Assembly: GCA_013076295.1 (NCBI GenBank)
Contig: RQOL01000906.1
Span: forward strand, 992,001 to 1,056,000
Source: Sanderia malayensis
Taxonomy: Eukaryota; Cnidaria; Scyphozoa; Semaeostomeae; Pelagiidae
DNA: 64,000 bases
Reading direction: 5' to 3'
Below are positions 22,604 through 35,128 of the stretch, piece by piece (positions within the stretch are counted from its first letter, which is position 1; the number at the start of each line of letters is the position of its first letter). The translations under genes and the position numbers were made by a program. A model generated the notes under the pieces. It was given only the letters and a program-made list of their open reading frames with translations. It was not told where the DNA came from and made no database searches.

Positions 22604-23227
22604 TATCCACGTGCACTCACTGTCCCAGGGTTCGGGTGGGTCGAATGTCTGGGCGCTTAAAGCGAAATCAGGGTGGGATGTGGGAAAAGCCAAATAAAAG
22701 AAAAATCGGCTAACTTTTAAAACAAGGCCACAAAACAATAGAAAATCAAGTATGAAAACGAGGCCAAAATATTTTTGCCCAAAAAACAAATAAGGCAAAA
22801 CAAAAGACGTTTGCAAGAAGTCTTTCTTTCTTTATCCACTAGTCTTATTTTGTTGGTATATTGGCATTTTAAAAGCCCAATTTTTAGAATTTGGCTTAGA
22901 AAGAGCAAATATACCAACCCTCCAATCGCATGCACTGCCGACGCAGGCCTTACAATGACTTGACTTGGCTCGCAAGTTAGCCAAGTCTGTATAACCATGA
23001 CCATAAACTATCTTGCATTTGTTCTGCATTTTGCATTAAGAATCCATTGAAGTTAGTTGTTGGAGCCAGTAATTAAGAAATACATGAAAGTTGCAAGGAA
23101 CATATAACTAAATTCAATTGTTTACCAATTTTCAACTTTAATAGATACTTATAAATACAATTTGAAGCAATCAGAATTCTTTCAGGAGCCAGGAAACCAC
23201 AGTTTCTCTGTAATGATTTGTCATAAT
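22604..23227. other. Spacer between DNAJC24 and C1D
   Basis: About 620 bp on the transcription path between two minus-strand genes. It should hold the DNAJC24 3' UTR and the C1D promoter. Open frames here match nothing recognised and are not flanked by convincing splice sites. Confidence 0.4.
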
Positions 23228-23986
23228 TTAACTCATCTCACCAAGCAAAGTGCATGTACTACATGGTATTAGATCATAGCCTTCATCAATCTGTTCTTTT
23301 GTTATCCTAAATTCCCCACCACATCTGCAGTCCATTGTAAAAGTAGCTGAATCTAGAAAAATATCTGAAGTTTCACCCTAATGTTTCATCAATTAAGTAA
23401 ATACATAAATGCAGTATAATTCCTTTAGCAATTAATTTCCTGAAGCTTGCATTGCATATACTACCCACCTGGACAAAAAACCATTTCAGATCTTTTTAAA
23501 ACAAGCTGGATGGGTGCAGACTGCACAAGCTGTGACTCTAAGGAAAAAAATATAATCAGACATGAATTCAATATTTAAAAATTCACATAAAAAAAGTAAA
23601 ATAAAGGTCCTTACCTTTAATTTTTGCATCATATTGTTTTCTTTGAACTGGATCAGAAAGAACTGACCATGCCTTTTCTATTTCGTGGAATAAATCTGAT
23701 GAATATGTTTCATTTTTCTGCAATTGCTTATCAGGATGGGTCTAAAAATTTAATCAAAAAAATTCTTGAAGCTCCTGGTTCATGAAATAGAGCTGAGGAG
23801 GAGCATTGCATCAGTTAAATGGGCAAAAGGGCCTAACGTGGAGTCGCACGAGAGCAAAAAACCTTGCGTCTTACGTACTTTCAATAAAAGCTTCCTGTAA
23901 TTTTCTTTGATATCTGCATCTGGTGCATCTGGATCTACCCCAAGGATTTCATAATGGTTCCTTACACATGGATTTTCGTTTGTCAT
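23228..23986 (-). CDS. DNAJC24: DNAJC24 / DPH4, J-domain protein of diphthamide synthesis
   Basis: DPH4 is a cytosolic J-protein with a zinc-binding CSL domain, needed for the first step of diphthamide modification of elongation factor 2. Four exons give 142 residues (human 149): 23879-23986, 23615-23741, 23469-23537, 23228-23352. The J-domain covers about residues 10-78, with HYEILGV, the hallmark HPD at the start of exon 2, and an AWSVLSD helix. The CSL (DPH-type) zinc finger fills the last exon, with CRCGGEF, the KEQIDEGYDLIPC stretch and CSTC, giving the four expected cysteines. The start ATG opens MTNENPCVRN. All junctions are canonical and in phase. Confidence 0.93.
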
Positions 23987-24130
23987 CTGATGAAATCAAT
24001 CCTCTCTTGCCTTGTTGTCGTCGTGAAATAAAAGGATATTTCGGGCTGGCCTGGCCTGATGATGGCCACACACAACACGCACGCAACGCACACGGCGGAC
24101 GCGCGCTCACATGCCAGCCACGCCACGCAT

Positions 24131-24571
24131 TACCGTAAATCCTCGAATAAGCCCCCGGGGCTTATTTGCAAAAATGAATTTTTGGGTGGAGGCTTATTCG
24201 AGGGGGGCGCTTATTTCAAAGTTTTGCTTTTTCCTCAAAGGTTGACAGAAAAAGACGACATAATTTTCTCAATCAGCTAAACTTTTTTCACAAAGTGCTG
24301 CGTGAAGATCTAACAAAAATTATAATTTATTTACCATCACGAAAATCGCGTTTCTTTTTGCCTTTTTGTCTCGAGTCAAAGGAAGTGATACTGTATAGCA
24401 TTGTCCTGTGGGGGCTTTCTCGAAATAAGATATTATTCTGCACTTCGAATAAGCCCCCATGGGGTCTTATTCGAGGGGGGGGGGGCTTATTTGCAAAAAT
24501 GATTTTTAGGTGGGGGCTTAATCGAGGGGGGGCTTATTCGAACGTGGGGGCTTATTCGAGGATTTACGGTA
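24131..24571. mobile_element. MITE with TACCGTAAATCCTCGAATAA ends
   Basis: The left end is TACCGTAAATCCTCGAATAA followed by a GCCCCC block. The right end is the reverse complement, ending ATTCGAGGATTTACGGTA. Subterminal AATAAGCCCCC blocks recur several times in both orientations. About 440 bp, flanked by TA-type sites. It lies between DNAJC24 and the F-box gene. A fragment is at 15.6 kb and a relative with TACCGTATTTCCTCGA ends at 54.9 kb. Confidence 0.85.
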
Positions 24572-24820
24572 ATTGCATATATCAGAACTTGCACCACAAG
24601 AAAAAGAGATCAAGGAGATTTTTGTCGCACCGCAGGATGCACCGCAGTAATTATTATTTGAAAAAATACATAGAAATGACTTACAATTTTAACAGAAAAG
24701 AATACAATTTTAGTACATCATCGGATAAATATTTAAATATTTCATTTCTACAAAATAATTCACTACATAAATTATTTAACAGATGTTGGCAGCAACAGTA
24801 TCCCTAATTTCCGTCACGTC

Positions 24821-27800
24821 TCAGGTTCGAATTCGACTTTCCATCTCCCAAACTCGAACGGTACCATCTGCTGAGCCAGAGACAATTCTTCTTGGCGAAG
24901 CCTAAATGAAAATAAAGTATCGTAAATTCAAGATATTTATCCACACATTACTGTAGCTTTAGTGAGGGATAGGCAAGACCTACATCAGCTTATTTGAATT
25001 GCAAGACTTTTAACCTGCCTTGTGGAACAACTTAGAACGAGTAACGTAAAAACTCTATTAAGTCCCTTCTTTTACTACAAGCCATCATCTGGAATCTCAA
25101 AAACTTGAAATTAAGGGGCTTAAGAAAACTTTCACGGTATATGAACATTGAATGGTGTTTTACCTGGACGCACAACACAACGTCCTTGTGGCCTGTTAAT
25201 GAACGAAGACAGCAACAAGTTGCCAAGTCCCATTCCTTCACAAGTTGATCGCTGAAATCAATATAACATTTGGATTGCTTTGATAGATGTTATAGAGAAA
25301 TATTAAAAATAATAACTACAGTCAAATCTGCATAATTCGAACTCGTGTAGTTCGAACTCTATCTAATTCGAACGAAATTCTCTGTCCCTTCAAGGATCAC
25401 TAATGAATCAACTCTTATGAAGCAAACCTCTATAATTCGAACTTTGTGTAATTCCAACATTTTCACGCTTCCCCAGGGTGTTCGAATCAGACAGAGTTGA
25501 CTGTAGCATAATCATAATCATCGTGCATGAGATTATATTATTATACTAGCTGACTAAGTGGTGAGAAATATGCCTGAGAACTATTTTCCTTACCCGCCTC
25601 CAGTGACAAAGCGTGATCCGCAGAAAGATAATCCATGCAATGGTCCTTTATGAGCCACGATCGTGGCTTCACAACGTCCACTTTTCATGTCCCAAAAAAT
25701 CAATTTACCATCATTTGATCCAGCAGCCAACAAGTCTCCGCAAGTCTGATCATCAAAATAATTTGCATCATTTAGATATCTGTACTTTTAAATAACATTC
25801 AGCGCATAAATAATCAAAAATCTAAAATCACATTTGATTAAAACGAGCCAATGTGGTTCAAAATTATTGATAACAAAACAATAACAAGCAATTAAGAAAT
25901 TTTACAATAACGCGGCCTGCGACTTGTGCCCTCAATAATGTAGCACTATAGACTTACCTGAACGGTAAGAATAACATCCTGACTGCCACGAAATACCTTC
26001 TGGCAAGTATAACTTGCAAGGCTCCATAGTCGTATTGTCCTAAAATGAAGATATATACACCAGATGTATCAACAACGCAACACTTGCAATCTATTTCAGA
26101 GCATCATGGGAGACTCTAACTCGCTTTATATTGATAACATGCTTCATTCATTATTGAATGGATTGATGATGGACACTGCATGCTGAAGCAAGGTGTGTTA
26201 ATAGTAGCATACCTATCAGATGAGCCACTCAGCATTTCCTCGTCTCCAATTAAAGTTAAACAAGTGATACCTCCTATAAATACAACAAGCAGAAATCGCT
26301 AATCATATGGTTGATACGTTAAATTGTGTTGGTCTGTGTAAAAGGGCTTGCTTCTATAATACCTTGGTGTCCTTTCAATGTTCCCAAGCATTTCCAAGAA
26401 TCTCTGCACCAGATTTTCAAAGTCTTGTCATGTGAGCCAGAGAATCTAAGAAGGTAATGATCATGAGCATCACGACATTAGTTGATTAACATGGAATATT
26501 CAGTGCCTGTTTTGTTCCGATCATTGAAAGAAAAAATACGTCAGTGCCAATAGCATTATTTTGAAGGGTGGTGTCAAAGAACGGATAACTTACAAGTTAT
26601 CTTCTGTAATCTCAAGACAAGAAACACAGTCCTGGTGTCCGTGTAATGTTTTGATTCGCTTGAACTTAACTGCATGCCACACCTAAAGTGAATTAATGAA
26701 TATGTTCAGCTGTTAGAATACAGGGTAAGTGCAGAGGTTGAAGCATTATCAAAAGATGGTAGTGAATTAATGAATGTGTTCAGCTGTTAGGATGCAGTTC
26801 AGGTAAGTGCAGAAGTTGAAGCATTATCAAAAGATGGTAGTGAATTAATGAATATGTTCAGCTGTTAGAATGCAGTTCGGGTAAGTGCAGAAGTTGAAGC
26901 ATTATCAGAAGATGGTAGAATCTGAAACAATGCATGTAAACATACAACAATTGTCATATCCCATGATGCAGTTATGATGTGTCTATTGTCGAATCGGATT
27001 GCACGAATCCCACCCTAGAAAACAATGCGAACGTTATCACTCAAAACTATTTGGCAGCACTGATACAAATCATCAGTGAAAACCAGCAACCATCATTAAA
27101 AAAAAGCACGAAAAATTAATGGTTGTCAGCAGAGCCTTGTTGCAGAAAATGAAGCATACCTTTTGACCTTTAAGTTTACGAACACTGCGTCCACTTCTAA
27201 CATCCCATACACTAGAAAAAATAAGAGTATGGGATATTAAAAAGCTGAGCTCTTGAAAATAATAATTCGTTATTAGCTTGGCGCATGATCAAAGTATCTT
27301 ATGAGCTACAAAGGATTTTGATGTAACTCTACTAAGGATGTCATATTCAATGGAGCTTCATGACTGAAGTTTGATATCCAAAGGATGGTAAGAAACAAAC
27401 CGTATTGTTCTGTCTGCTGATCCACTCATTACTCTCTTCTTGTCAAACTGCAGAGCCAGTACAGCCTCGATATGACCCTGAAAGACATCAATACAATTGG
27501 CTTCATCAAATGATCCCTCGCTTTCCAATCAACGAACATAAAACCAAAAATAACATCTGATGCTTCTCAACGTTTATGCAATATTATCTCAAGTAATGTG
27601 TGCGAATAACGTTTTGAATCATAGCCTTGTGAACAATGTCACAATAGCGTTGCTTTATTTTTGACTTAAGAAACATTCGAATGCAAGCTGTTACCTGTAA
27701 CCTTCGCACCCGCTTCAGGGCGCGTATTCCATCGACATTAACAAACTTGAACGATGTATCTGTTGCATCGGATTGAGCAATTGCACTGGCAATCTGTGGC

Positions 27801-30800
27801 AAAATAACAAACGTTTAAGGGACAGTCTCTGTGATTATCAATTGCATAAAACATTGTTCAAGAGAGGCAAATATTGTCCAAAAAACGATTCGACGCCAAT
27901 TTAATGGCAAAAAGTCCTTTGAAAACCTATTAATGGCAAGTATTTGAACGTCTGGCTACTCTTTAAGGCTTAACAGAAACCTGGCTCGTCGAAAACACCA
28001 ACAAAAAATGACTCAAGACGTGAGATTGACAAAAAAGTGTTTTCCGATTAGCGTGGCCTGGTCGCTTGCAGCAAATTCATTCGGACCAGCTTAAAGCTAG
28101 AAATAACGTTTCGAATAATTGATGCCTGGCTTACAAGTTGATTGCGAGCTTGAACGGATGCCTCTGGTCTGATATCAAGGACGCTGTCTTCTTCTTGCTC
28201 TGCCGCTTCGTTGAGTTTGGCTTTTGCAGACAGCTGTTGAACTGTGTCTTCGATCATGCGCAGGTCCCCATTCAGATAATCAGACATGCCTGACACAGAA
28301 CTGAAACCAGTTGAACCGTCTTCTTCGTCATCACCAAACACTTCTTCTTCTTCGGCTGAGGTGTAGTCACTCGCTGTACTTTCTGAATCTTCTTCATCCT
28401 CGTAATCATCTTCTTCATCATCTATGCATTAAGAAAGTAAATGATCATTGATTGTCAAAGTCATTGAATTGTCAAAGTCATTGAAAGTCATTGATTTCAA
28501 AGGAAGCAACAAATAGAGGGATAGAGTGTTAACGTTGCATGCATAGGAAAGCAACAAAGTGACACAAAAGAAAAATACGATTGACTGCACTTCCTACCTG
28601 AACTAGGTGCTGTACTTCTTTCATCGTCTGTACCTTGTTGCTTGTTCTCTTGTATCATGCGCTCTAGATAAGAAATATAGAGTTACTGTATTATAGCTTT
28701 AAAAATCGGAAACATAGCGAAACATAATCACTACTAAAGCTTTTCGTCTGACACTCATCGGAGTAGTACGTCAGAGCGCCAAAGCTTTAGTAGTGATTAT
28801 GTAGTACGTACGTAGTAGTGATTATGTAGTGTAGTAGTAGCGATTATGTAGTAGTAGTGATTATGTAGTAGTATGACAAAGCTTTAGTAGTGATTATGTT
28901 TCGCTATGCTTCCGATTTTCAAAGCTATTTTGAAGTTCTGTACCGATCAAAGATAGTTACTGTATTGTTAAACATCAGCCTCAGAATAAGGTAGAGATTT
29001 AAAGTATGGTAATTGAAGTATGACATGAAGCGTGGAATGATTTAACCATACCATTCTCAAGCCTTGATTTCCAATATCTCAAGCTGCTAAGCAAATCTCT
29101 GTATGCCAACTTCCAGTTGATTTCTGTTCCATTTGATGCAGCCTTCATTTGTTCCACTATATCCGGCAATTCATTTTCATCTCCTGAAAAACCATAGAGC
29201 CGTGCTAGAGCTAATATAGAGCAACTACAAGTGCTGTTGATGTTAACAACATAGCAAAGTGTACAATGTTATGTGATGGGATCACACTTACCAAGCTTTC
29301 TGCATTTTTCTTTCCACATCATTGAATTAGTGGCAAGCAGGTGCCATCTTCTACTGACCTGTTGAAATAAATACAGATGCATTTTAAGTCATAAAGTGCA
29401 ATGCAGAAAAGCAAGTGATAATCATATTTAATCAAACTTGAATTTGATGCAAACAAAGTGTTCAAACTCAATCAAAGTCAAGATTCCACATGAATTTATA
29501 TACCTCTGACACAGAAAGAAGGTCATCAGTGCCAAGATATTTGAATATTTTTAGCAACAGTCCATCCTGCAGCCTATCTATGTCTGCTATATCTTTCAAT
29601 CTGTGAGAGGATATGAGAATTTAAAATCTAACAACAGTAATAAATAATCACTAAAACAGTAAACAATAACCTGAACAGCAAGGCATACCTTTGAAGAATA
29701 CATTGGCTGAAATATTCAAGCTCTTCCAATTCACAAGATGAAATGACATGAAGAATGAAATCTCCCTTCTCTGCATCATACCACTCACTGAACCACTGTC
29801 ATTGAAAACAATAAACTTTTTAAATCTTCACACTACTTAAAATTTTTGAGCCGAATTAATGGCAACAGTATAAAATTAGCAATTAAAAATTAAGAAACTC
29901 GTGTCATGAATCTGAATTAATCCAAAAGACAAGAACCTTGTATATAATGTCCAGACGATCTCGAAAACCTTTCATGAGTAATCTTCCTTTTGGAGCAGCG
30001 AATAATGAATGATCCGCAGATGACTGAGCCCACCATTTTCGATTTTTGAATGCTCTTGTATTGTAGTCACTAGTACCAGCTTTACATGAAACAATTGCAT
30101 TAACAGAACATATCCTTCCAAGTTTGTCTGTCCTTGATGTCATTATTTTTGGAAAAAAAGCATTTGCTCTTTTAGCTGGTGACAAATTTGCATTCTCGTG
30201 AACATGATTGATTGGCCAGTTGTGTTTTAATGTCCCAGTGGTACTATTTCCAATTGTATAAGGTCTATTTGGAATCTGGGGTAGAAAGGAACTCTCACGG
30301 CCCTGCCTTGTATTCACTGCATCATACATGTCCTGAGGATCTGAAGAGTCATGTTGTACTGATGCTTTCACACCATGCATCAGCATGTCCATTTCAAATA
30401 CAAACCCACCATCATCTTGCATTTCAATATCGCCTTTATTCATCATGATGCTTTGTGTCAAAGAACTGCTTAACGATAAAGACACCCTGGTGTTTTTTTC
30501 GTGCAGAATAGGCTCAAACACAGTTGATAATGTCTGCAGAAATGACCTACTACACTTTCCTGTCAATCCACAAAGCAGAATTTTCTTCTGCCATACCATC
30601 CAACTTATAAATCCTGACAAAATCTTCTTGTATAATATTTGTTTCTCAGGCTTGGAGATAAAATTACGATGCACTGTGTTATTACGATCTGTATCTGGTC
30701 GAATTTTTTTCGATTTCCGATATTTTCCTTGCTTCTTAGACTTCTTTGTTATCTCATACTCCAAGGTCATGGGTTCGGGTCGTAGAATTTCTTTCGTTGA

Positions 30801-30827
30801 GGCATATCCTACTGGTGATATCTCCAT
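24821..30827 (-). CDS. F-box / seven-WD40-repeat protein, candidate SCF substrate receptor
   Basis: Eighteen exons give 859 residues: 29937-30827, 29689-29795, 29504-29600, 29292-29358, 29052-29183, 28598-28663, 28135-28421, 27695-27793, 27401-27477, 27160-27211, 26946-27014, 26594-26682, 26363-26445, 26213-26273, 25958-26039, 25594-25745, 25164-25251, 24821-24901. All junctions are GT-AG with matching phases. The long first exon (297 residues) is basic and of unknown fold. Next comes a WFSEWYDAEKGDFILHVI segment, then an F-box-like region (RLQDGLLLKIFKYL to SRRWHLLATN, about residues 335-385), an acidic linker, and seven WD40 blades ending VW, VW, IW, LW, FW, EW and VW. F-box plus WD40 indicates a substrate receptor of a Cullin-1 ubiquitin ligase. 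It is not clearly FBXW7, BTRC or FBXW10, so no symbol is given. Confidence 0.85.
25318..25505 (-). mobile_element. TCTAATTCGAAC TIR element, copy 2 (inverted)
   Basis: Begins ACAGTCAAATCTGCATAATT and ends CAGACAGAGTTGACTGTA. Its reverse complement aligns along its whole length with 9967-10159, including the central GGATCACTAATGAATCAA-like text. Located in an intron of the F-box/WD40 gene. Confidence 0.75.
26687..26917 (+). repeat. Three tandem copies of a 74-78 bp unit
   Basis: Units start at about 26687, 26761 and 26839, each beginning AGTGAATTAATGAATATGTT (or one change) and ending AAAGATGGT or AGAAGATGGT. The array lies directly next to an exon end of the F-box/WD40 gene, starting six bases into the intron acceptor side. 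Confidence 0.85.
28693..28928. mobile_element. MITE with about 48-bp inverted arms and GTAGTGATTATG core repeats
   Basis: The left arm begins ATAGCTTTAAAAATCGGAAA and continues through CATAGCGAAACATAATCACT. The right arm is the reverse complement with few changes, ending TTTTCAAAGCTAT. The core is a run of TAGTAGTGATTATG units. It sits in an intron of the F-box/WD40 gene. TA flanks fit a TA target site. Confidence 0.8.
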
Positions 30828-31639
30828 TTTAATGAAACAGGAAAAACGACAGCCAAGCCAACAGTGTTATTTGGTGTAATTTCCGATAATTTTTAATATC
30901 TAGGTTCATTTTTCCATGAACAAATCTCTGATATCTCCATATTTTCATAGAATATGAAAAAACAAAGCGGACGTTTCAGTGACTTCTAATCTTTGCGTCA
31001 ATTTCTCCATAAACAAACTTTTGAAAGCATTGCCTGACAACATACCTCGCTATCAGAGATACATATCGTGAAACTGAGGTTCACCAGCGACAATTAATCG
31101 TTGGCATTAATCGTGAGTCGTTGAACGTTTCTCGTTTGTTGCGCAGTTTTGTTTTGCCTGCGTCCTGCGATAAAAAATTACAAAGTAACTTAGAAATGTG
31201 TCGGTGTTTTTACTTCAATCAACGAGAAAAGGTTATAATCTCTGAGTAAAGAAAAGTGCAGAAGTAGTATTTGAAGATATGTCTTATAAACAAAACGGTT
31301 TTACAATTTTCACTCAATTTCAAGTTTCGGCATAAGGGCCTGAGCACAATGATTTAAAATCATGATACTTGATAGTCAAACATTAGCCAAAATTTCTCAA
31401 TAAGTTATGTGTAATTCTGTCTAAAAACTTCGTTGCATAAAGTTATCATTAAGTTACACGATGAAAGAAAGAAGGAGAGAGACAATGTTGCAAATATTCT
31501 CAGGCTTCAAATTCGCCTGATGTGCGAAAGCAAACGAGGGGAATGCCGAGAATTTTCGAGAAGCCGATATATAAATGTCGAGAAACGAACAAGATAAAAA
31601 TAGAACATGTTGCTTAGCAGCAAAGCAACAGTGAAGCTG
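30828..31639. other. Divergent spacer between the F-box/WD40 gene and the Fos gene
   Basis: About 0.8 kb of AT-rich sequence between two divergently transcribed genes. It must hold the F-box gene promoter and distal Fos regulatory DNA. I see no gene or repeat here. Confidence 0.4.
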
Positions 31640-31788
31640 ATTGGTCGGTCGTTATCGGCGTCACAATCGTAAATATTTAACAAACCGAGAAATTTCAATT
31701 GTCAAACTCAATGCGACTTAAGTTTCATTGACGTCAATAGAAATCACAGCTCTGATTGGTTAATCGCTGATACGGCAGAGTTATAAAA
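31640..31788 (+). promoter_or_regulatory. Fos promoter: CRE, two inverted CCAAT boxes, TATA box
   Basis: A perfect palindromic cAMP-response element TGACGTCA lies at 31729-31736. ATTGG (inverted CCAAT) occurs at 31640-31644 and 31755-31759. A TATAAAA box is at 31782-31788. These precede the first Fos exon at the spacing expected of a core promoter. A serum response element (CC-A/T6-GG) was not seen. CRE plus TATA is the arrangement of vertebrate FOS promoters, so induction through CREB-type factors is a reasonable inference. Confidence 0.7.
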
Positions 31789-31885
31789 CAAGTGAACTAA
31801 AGTTTCCAATCATTACAAACTGGTGACCTTGGAAGACTCTTGCAAAAGAAGAACAAAGCAACAGAAAAAATTCAAACGATTATTT

Positions 31886-33353
31886 ATGTCAATGTTGAGC
31901 TTTGAGGAAATTGGTGAGCCCATTTCGATGTATCAACAGAGTTTTAACCTGTCTGACTTTATCTTGGGGCCTTTTGAGGAAGAAATATCGAAAGAAAATT
32001 TTAGTGCAATGTTAAAAAGAGAGCAAGAAGATGCTACAAATGAAACTTTTATGGATGAAGACGATTATCAGGTAAATATGAAGCTTTAGGAATTTATATT
32101 TTGCATGAATTTGCTCAAGTATTGGTTAAATTTCTCGCTCCACTCCAGAGTCCAGATAAGTGTTACCTTTAGGCCATCGTCTGTGTACAGTTATGTATCT
32201 GTTTGTGTAACTGTATGGGAAATCAAACATATTTCCTGCAAAGTACTTCGACATTTCGCCAAATTATACATTGTTTATACAGTCTTCTAATTTAAACACG
32301 AAAAAATCCTTTTTTCGTTGTAAATAGACATCTTTTTCTCACATCTCACCTCGTCTCGTCCACTTCGCTTCGCGAGGCTTCGATTTTGAATCGCGGTGGG
32401 TGTTTGGAAAAGAGAAACGTTGTTGTGTTGTTGTTGCGTAAGAATGCGTTCCGATTCGAAAGCGTGGAGATATTATGGCAACCTTCAGTATTTTCCTGTC
32501 AAGCTATATGTAATGAAGGCACGTTAATAAGTGCAAATTGTATCATCATTACTCTACGTGTTTCGCATAAAAATATTCCGATGGTAATAATGTAACTAAT
32601 AATCGTCTTGCCTTCTTTTAAAGATATCAACACTGGACGTGGCATCAGATACATCGCCAATGGAACCCAAGGCACAATACAATGCCTACAGTGGCTACCA
32701 ATGTCAGCAAACAGAACCTACAAGCCCGTCAGGTTTAAGCGAATGCTCAAGTACATCCTCATCGACGCTTGGTACCTTTCAACCTTTGTCTTCTGTTTAC
32801 AACGGTTGCGCTGTAAACAGAAATTCAATACTACCTGCCAATAGTAACCTTTATGCAACGTACGTCACACGCGAACGTGGACATCCAGGCAGAAAGCCCA
32901 GACTGAGAGACGAACAGGTATTTTAACAAGTTTAACATTTTTGCCTTTCTTTTCTGTGTTTTAGAATAGAAGACACTTAGAGTGTTGTACACTGCTGAGG
33001 CCAATGATACTTTTATTAAACAAAAATCGCGAGGCTTTATATTCTCAATACTGTTTCGTACCTGTAAAGGTATGAATATGCTAAGTATATTCTTGACATT
33101 AAATAATAAATCATTTTTCTTTCAGTTGCCTATCGAGGAAAGGGAAAAGCGCAGAGTAAGACGCGAAAGAAACAAACTTGCAGCACTGAGATGCAGAACA
33201 CGTCGACGAGAAAGAATTGAGGTATTAGAAAAAGAGACAGACGATCTTGAGGGCGAGAACAATAAAGTTCGAAGTGACATCAGCTGCTTGAGAGCACAGT
33301 TGAAGCAGTTAGAAGAAATGCTGAAGGAGCACAATTGTGAAAAAAACATTTGA
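31886..33353 (+). CDS. Fos/ATF3-family bZIP transcription factor
   Basis: Three exons (31886-32071, 32624-32917, 33126-33353) give 235 residues. The last exon encodes the bZIP: a basic region with RRVRRERNKLAALRCRTRRR, containing the N-x-x-A-A-x-x-C-R signature at about residues 177-185, followed by a leucine zipper (LEKETDDLE and three further heptads). The basic region is closest to Fos; ATF3 is the alternative. Fos proteins pair with Jun to bind AP-1 sites. The first exon carries a short conserved-looking MSMLSFEE start and acidic stretches; the second is Ser/Thr/Pro-rich and ends with a GRKPRLRDEQ segment. An in-frame ATG at 31823 is probably too near the start of transcription, so 31886 is preferred. 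The promoter carries a CRE, suggesting immediate-early control. Confidence 0.88.
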
Positions 33354-34194
33354 GCCTAGACTCTTCAATTCTTATCATGAAAGAGTCATGTTAGATGAAG
33401 ACATTTGCTGGGAATATGTTGGCAGTTTGATGGGACCCCTGTCTAAAGGCTCCAAGCTGATCATTGAAAAAGTTGATTATAACGAATGGATGCCTTATAG
33501 CATGGTTGAACTTGTGTTAAGATATTCGTAGGAACAGAATATGTTTGTGTTGATATTCACAGAAACAGACATCATAGACACACCCACGTGATGTAAATAC
33601 ACTGCGGTAACAATCTTTTTTTGTCTTTACTGCTATGACGAAACTTCTTTGTTGTTGACGTAGAAATTAGGGCGATGCGAACGACGTGTTTTTAATAAAA
33701 CTGAAAGCTATTTTCCATTATTTTTTATAGTTATTATATCTGCATTGTTGCTGAAGCATGATTTGAGTCAGTTATGGACTTATGTTAATAGTAAATTCAA
33801 GAAGATTCAACTATTTATTCCATTTAAATTTAGAGAATCTGTAACGTGGTTGTTACTAACCTGTTGATAACAGGGTAGTTATCTAAAGTTAGCACATTTA
33901 TGTGGCAAAAGGGATTTTCAAGATAAAATAATTTTGCACTCTATTGAATACAAAAGAAATATATATTTATATAAATAAATTGAGATATATTCCAATAAAT
34001 TGAATTAGAATTTATCGCATTTTTATTTTCCCATTCCTCTTCGTCCCATTTTGGGCATTACTCAAATTTCTCACAAAGAAACCCTGACAGACAGACTTCT
34101 TTTTAACAGAACATGTTGAAGTGAAGATGCAAAAAAAACAACATTGCTTTTCAATTTACGTCATTTAATGATGAACAAGTGAATTACAAATAAT
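33354..34194. other. Fos 3' UTR region and convergent spacer
   Basis: About 840 bp between the Fos stop and the RPS27A stop, the two genes converging. It is AT-rich with ATTTA-like words typical of unstable immediate-early transcripts, but no discrete feature is certain. Confidence 0.4.

Positions 34195-35128
<934 letters not shown>

Noticed and set aside
24295..24807. 170-residue plus-strand frame
   Set aside because: Mostly inside and beyond the TACCGTAAATCC element; composition reflects the element's repeats.
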